NCBI GenBank assembly: GCA_934654605.1
Contig: CAKUGH010000022.1
Span: forward strand, 1-24,347
Length of the DNA: 24,347 nucleotides
From: an uncultured Collinsella sp.
Lineage (GTDB): Bacteria; Actinomycetota; Coriobacteriia; Coriobacteriales; Coriobacteriaceae
Direction of reading: 5' to 3'
Shown: positions 22,484 through 24,347 of the stretch, piece after piece
Layout of the letters: every line of letters starts with the position of its first letter
Position numbering within the stretch: the first letter of the stretch is position 1
Notes under the pieces: model-generated
Database searches by the model: none
The model's input: the letters and a program-made list of their open reading frames with translations, nothing else
What the model was told of the DNA's origin: nothing
Position numbers and translations under genes: made by a program

Positions 22484-22560
22484 CGGGACGTGGCGCAGTT
22501 TGGTAGCGCGCCTGCTTTGGGAGCAGGATGTCGCAGGTTCAAATCCTGTCGTCCCGACCA
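22484..22560 (+). tRNA. tRNA-Pro (anticodon UGG)
   Basis: A complete 77-base cloverleaf is present. The acceptor arm is CGGGACG with CGTCCCG. The anticodon stem CCTGC/GCAGG carries loop TTTGGGA (anticodon TGG at 22518-22520), and the T arm contains GGTTCAAATCC. The gene encodes CCA at 22558-22560, preceded by discriminator base A. Confidence 0.97.
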
Positions 22561-22566
22561 TATCTT

Positions 22567-22640
22567 GCGGGCGTAGTTCAATGGTAGAACCCCAGCCTTC
22601 CAAGCTGATGACGCGGGTTCGATTCCCGTCGCCCGCTCCA
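22567..22640 (+). tRNA. tRNA-Gly (anticodon UCC)
   Basis: A complete 74-base cloverleaf is present, with acceptor arm GCGGGCG/CGCCCGC, anticodon loop CTTCCAA (TCC at 22599-22601), T arm with GGTTCGATTCC and an encoded CCA end. It starts six bases after tRNA-Pro and shares its promoter and terminator. Confidence 0.97.
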
Positions 22641-22654
22641 CGAGATAGATAAAC

Positions 22655-22687
22655 GGCTCTGGCCCCATTTGGGACCAGAGCCATTTT
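22655..22687 (+). terminator. Terminator of the tRNA unit
   Basis: GGCTCTGG (22655-22662) pairs with CCAGAGCC (22675-22682), followed by ATTTTC at 22683-22688. It lies 15 bases after tRNA-Gly. Confidence 0.85.
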
Positions 22688-22782
22688 CATATACATGCCG
22701 AGACCCCACATCCCCTCCTAAGTTGCGGTGAAATACGGACTGTTTAGGCTATTGGGGATCCATTGGAGGCTGGGACAGCTAA

Positions 22783-22853
22783 TTTGGGACGGGGCTTTTT
22801 TGACTGCCATGGCGATTTGCCGGACAAAAGTAGTCAAAAAGCCCCGTCCCAAA
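22783..22853. repeat. Inner palindrome A of the repeat island
   Basis: Arms 22783-22805 (TTTGGGACGGGGC, six T, GACT) and 22832-22853 are complementary apart from one unpaired T. The loop is 26 bases. The stem includes a GGGAC core as found in other intergenic palindromes of this window. Confidence 0.75.
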
Positions 22854-22872
22854 AGGACTGATCTGGTGCCGT

Positions 22873-23032
22873 GCCACGAAAACGGCCCATCTACTACGTT
22901 TGACCCGCAGGGGTCGTCCATAATGGCGTTTTCGGAAAATCGGCAAGCCGTCTACCTGCGGTTTTGATTTTCCAGATTTCGGCATGGTCGAGGCTAGTCG
23001 GTAAAACGTAGTAGATGGGCCTATTTCGTGGC
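22873..23032. repeat. Inner palindrome B of the repeat island
   Basis: Arms of 29 bases (22873-22901 and 23004-23032) match with two mismatches, and both carry the CCCATCTACTACGTTT sequence or its complement. The interior holds a further inverted repeat, GGAAAATC (22934-22941) with GATTTTCC (22966-22973). No protein-coding signal was recognised. Confidence 0.75.
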
Positions 23033-23127
23033 GAACGGTATGAATCGCAGCCCAAGGCGGCTAGCTTCGGATAATCAGCTTAGGAGGGGATGGGGTTGAT
23101 GGAGGGGGCGGTGCCGCTGCTTGTCGG

Positions 23128-23604
23128 TTAGTTGCGGGGGCGGTGGCGGAGCTTGTCGATGGTGGCGTCGGTGCTGCGGCTGCGGGCATCGGTGGCGCGT
23201 TCGCGGGCTTCGGTTGCGTTGATGCGTTTGCGGCGGTAGTCGATCATGCCTTGGATGATGGGTTTGCCAAAGCTCACGACATCATCGTTGTAGATGGCGG
23301 TTCGGGCTGCGAGGAGGCAGTCGGTAAAGTCCATATGGGTCTTGCCAAAGAGTTTGACGGCAAGGGCGACAACGGTTGGCTCGTCGACCATGACGTCATC
23401 GAGCAGCCTTTTCATGGCTGCAGCAATCTCAACGCGGGGAACCTTATAGACGTCGCGCAGCGTGACCACGACGCGCGTGATGATTTCGGGGTAGACACGA
23501 GCGGTGCGCGTGGCGATGACCTTGGCGGCGCGCGGTGACAGAACCTCGTCGTCGTCAAGCAGGTAGCGTAGGATGACGGTCTCGTCGATGATGGTGCTAC
23601 TCAT
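23128..23604 (-). CDS. PIN-domain protein (VapC-like putative toxin)
   Basis: This 158-residue protein is likely a metal-dependent endoribonuclease of the PIN family, the toxin of a toxin-antitoxin pair. The first acidic motif is IDETVILRYLL (D7); E40 (YPEIITR) and D92/D95 (DFTDCLLAA) follow. The position usually holding a further aspartate near the end of the domain reads VVSFGKPI, so this less conserved residue is missing. The last 30 or so residues are highly charged (EARERATDARSRSTDATID) and lie beyond a normal PIN domain. ATG at 23604 overlaps the end of the antitoxin gene by eight bases, with a GAGGAAG site upstream. Activity is unproven. Confidence 0.82.
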   Translation of the reverse strand: MSSTIIDETVILRYLLDDDEVLSPRAAKVIATRTARVYPEIITRVVVTLRDVYKVPRVEIAAAMKRLLDDVMVDEPTVVALAVKLFGKTHMDFTDCLLAARTAIYNDDVVSFGKPIIQGMIDYRRKRINATEARERATDARSRSTDATIDKLRHRPRN

Positions 23605-23920
23605 GGATATCTACTTCCTCGGGACCCAAAATCGAATCGTCGCTTTCTGTAGCAAGGTACTCAATCCAGGCATTGCGCTCCTCGGAGCGGCGATTGGGGT
23701 CACCATATGCTTTGAGCGACCCATAGGCGGCGGTGCCGTCCTTTGAGCGCACGGCGACCGGCTGAAAGGGAAGCTTGCGCATCAAAATGCTCTGCGCGAC
23801 AAATAGACGGACGGCCTCGGCGAGCGATGTGCCCATGGCGTCGTAGAGACGCTCGGCATGCTGCTTGTCTTCCTCGCGAATGCGCACCTGCAGGATGGCT
23901 CGTTTTTGAGTCGATGACAT
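23597..23920 (-). CDS. RelB/DinJ-family antitoxin
   Basis: This 107-residue protein has an N-terminal ribbon-helix-helix segment (AILQVRIREEDKQHAERLYD, then GTSLAEAVRLFVAQSI) followed by LPFQP, the pattern of RelB/DinJ antitoxins, which bind operator DNA and neutralise the partner toxin. The remaining 50 residues are an acidic, probably toxin-binding tail. ATG at 23920 is favoured because GGGAGG lies six bases upstream; an adjacent GTG at 23923 is possible. It overlaps the PIN gene start by eight bases, so the two form an operon. RelB/DinJ antitoxins usually pair with RelE/YafQ-type toxins, so the PIN partner is noteworthy. Confidence 0.82.
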   Translation of the reverse strand: MSSTQKRAILQVRIREEDKQHAERLYDAMGTSLAEAVRLFVAQSILMRKLPFQPVAVRSKDGTAAYGSLKAYGDPNRRSEERNAWIEYLATESDDSILGPEEVDIHE

Positions 23921-23957
23921 CACTGGCCTCCCTTAATGAGCGTGCAATATGAATAGT

Positions 23958-23986
23958 CAAATACATCTTCGGCTAGTAATAGCCAA
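23958..23986 (-). promoter_or_regulatory. Candidate promoter and operator of the toxin-antitoxin operon
   Basis: On the minus strand TTGGCT (23986-23981) and TATTTG (23963-23958) are separated by 17 bases. The inverted repeat GGCTA-GTAA-TAGCC (23971-23984) overlaps the -35 and the spacer, a likely autoregulatory site for the ribbon-helix-helix antitoxin. It lies about 40 bases before the antitoxin start. Confidence 0.4.
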
Positions 23987-24145
23987 TCTTATAACAACTA
24001 CTTTATTGCACTAGAGTAATTAAGTGTGAACAATACTACAAACGTACTACATCCTTCAGAAGCGAGCGTGAAATCTTTCTTGGGCGTACGCGTGTAATAC
24101 ACTCACCTTTATATCCTATAGAGAATAATTCCAACCTGCTAAAAC

Positions 24146-24171
24146 CCCTGCAATACACCCGTATTGCAGGG
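24146..24171. repeat. 11-bp perfect inverted repeat
   Basis: CCCTGCAATAC (24146-24156) and GTATTGCAGGG (24161-24171) are separated by ACCC. On the minus strand the stem is followed by GTTTT, so it could terminate minus-strand transcription entering from the right; an operator is the alternative. The region from 23987 to 24145 is AT-richer than the rest of the window and holds no gene that I can see. Confidence 0.55.
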
Positions 24172-24221
24172 CCTACGCTCAAGTTTGCCCCCTGCAACTG
24201 CGTATATTCAACCTGTATACC

Positions 24222-24322
24222 GTTGGAGAAATTCTACCGAGTGCCTGTTTCGCCGCATGCATTCGATACGCCGATGCCAGGCCACGGGCGGCCTGGGGCA
24301 ACGTCGGCAGAACCTCTCCAGC
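24222..24322 (+). other. Putative structured leader RNA for a gene beyond the window
   Basis: Nested complementary blocks suggest one folded domain. GTTGGAGA (24222-24229) pairs with TCTCCAGC (24315-24322, one wobble). CCGA (24237-24240) pairs with TCGG (24304-24307), and GCC (24243-24245) with GGC (24297-24299). CCAGGCC (24277-24283) pairs with GGCCTGG (24290-24296). An AGGAGGG ribosome-binding site follows at 24332-24338, so a plus-strand gene probably begins just past the window end. No known riboswitch class was recognised. Confidence 0.4.
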
Positions 24323-24347
24323 AAGGGATTCAGGAGGGAGTGAACAA

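Larger units (their letters stand above)
22710..23091. repeat. Nested palindromic repeat island
   Basis: The 487-base gap between tRNA-Gly and the PIN gene is largely filled by this structure. ATCCCCTCCTAAG (22710-22722) and its exact complement (23079-23091) bound the region. Inside are one arm of the 5707-5777 palindrome (22720-22746, one mismatch) and two further large palindromes annotated separately. A 79-codon reading frame crosses the area (22728-22967), but its content is explained by repeat arms. I see no gene. The island may be a pile-up of dispersed palindromic elements, or a small non-coding mobile element with terminal inverted repeats. Confidence 0.65.

Noticed and set aside
22728..22967. 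79-codon plus-strand reading frame between tRNA-Gly and the PIN gene
   Set aside because: It runs through arms of nested palindromes, has no convincing ribosome-binding site, and shows no protein family pattern.
24181..24347. Cobalamin riboswitch at the right end, suggested by CCCCCTGCAACTG (about 24188-24200)
   Set aside because: The other conserved parts (the GCCACTG box and the closing AGTCAGGA-ACCTGCC-type segment) are not present in order, so the resemblance is to one short block only.
1..24347. CRISPR array, prophage, insertion sequence with transposase, or antibiotic-resistance cassette
   Set aside because: No regularly spaced direct repeats, transposase, integrase or phage structural genes were recognised; the repeats present are isolated palindromes.

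Overview
This 24.3 kb window is GC-rich chromosomal DNA from an anaerobic bacterium. It probably belongs to the Coriobacteriia and looks Collinsella-like, but that assignment is inference. It rests on GC-rich codon use, a selenoprotein SelD, 2-hydroxyacyl-CoA-dehydratase-type iron-sulfur reductases, and many long intergenic palindromes. No ribosomal RNA gene is present to confirm it.

Layout. The left edge (1-79) is the 3' end of the RNase P RNA. Next come yigZ (+), a C-GCAxxG-C-C cysteine protein (-), an O-acetylhomoserine sulfhydrylase (+), an MFS exporter (+), xanthine phosphoribosyltransferase (+) and a short GGQ release-factor-like protein (+). A diacylglycerol-kinase-type lipid kinase and a CLC transporter lie on the minus strand. 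From about 8.4 to 13.9 kb is a molybdenum block: moeA, mog, then modA-modB-modC for molybdate uptake. ModB is unusual because a signal peptide and a secreted domain of about 190 residues are fused ahead of the permease.

From about 13.9 to 21 kb is a redox and selenium block. It holds two paralogous 2-hydroxyacyl-CoA dehydratase/double-cubane-cluster proteins and their ATP-dependent activator. These are followed by selD, which has an in-frame UGA (selenocysteine) and a bacterial SECIS hairpin, then yedF, a DUF3343 protein and a class V aminotransferase/cysteine desulfurase. SelD makes selenophosphate. YedF, DUF3343 and the desulfurase probably handle the selenium/sulfur supply. The reductase pair and its activator make an ATP-driven low-potential electron device whose substrate is unknown. 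Linking it to the selenium genes is a hypothesis based on position.

The right side holds brnQ, tRNA-Pro(UGG) and tRNA-Gly(UCC) with a clear promoter and terminator, and a gene-free stretch (22.7-23.1 kb) built of nested inverted repeats. It ends with a RelB/DinJ-type antitoxin paired with a PIN-domain protein, and an AT-richer intergenic region whose last 130 bases look like a structured leader for a gene beyond the window.

The points most worth a second look are the reductase/selenium cluster, the ModB fusion, two operator-like sites with three alternating half-sites (before modA and before the reductase cluster), a 22-codon ORF with a strong ribosome-binding site, and two distant hairpin elements that share a core.
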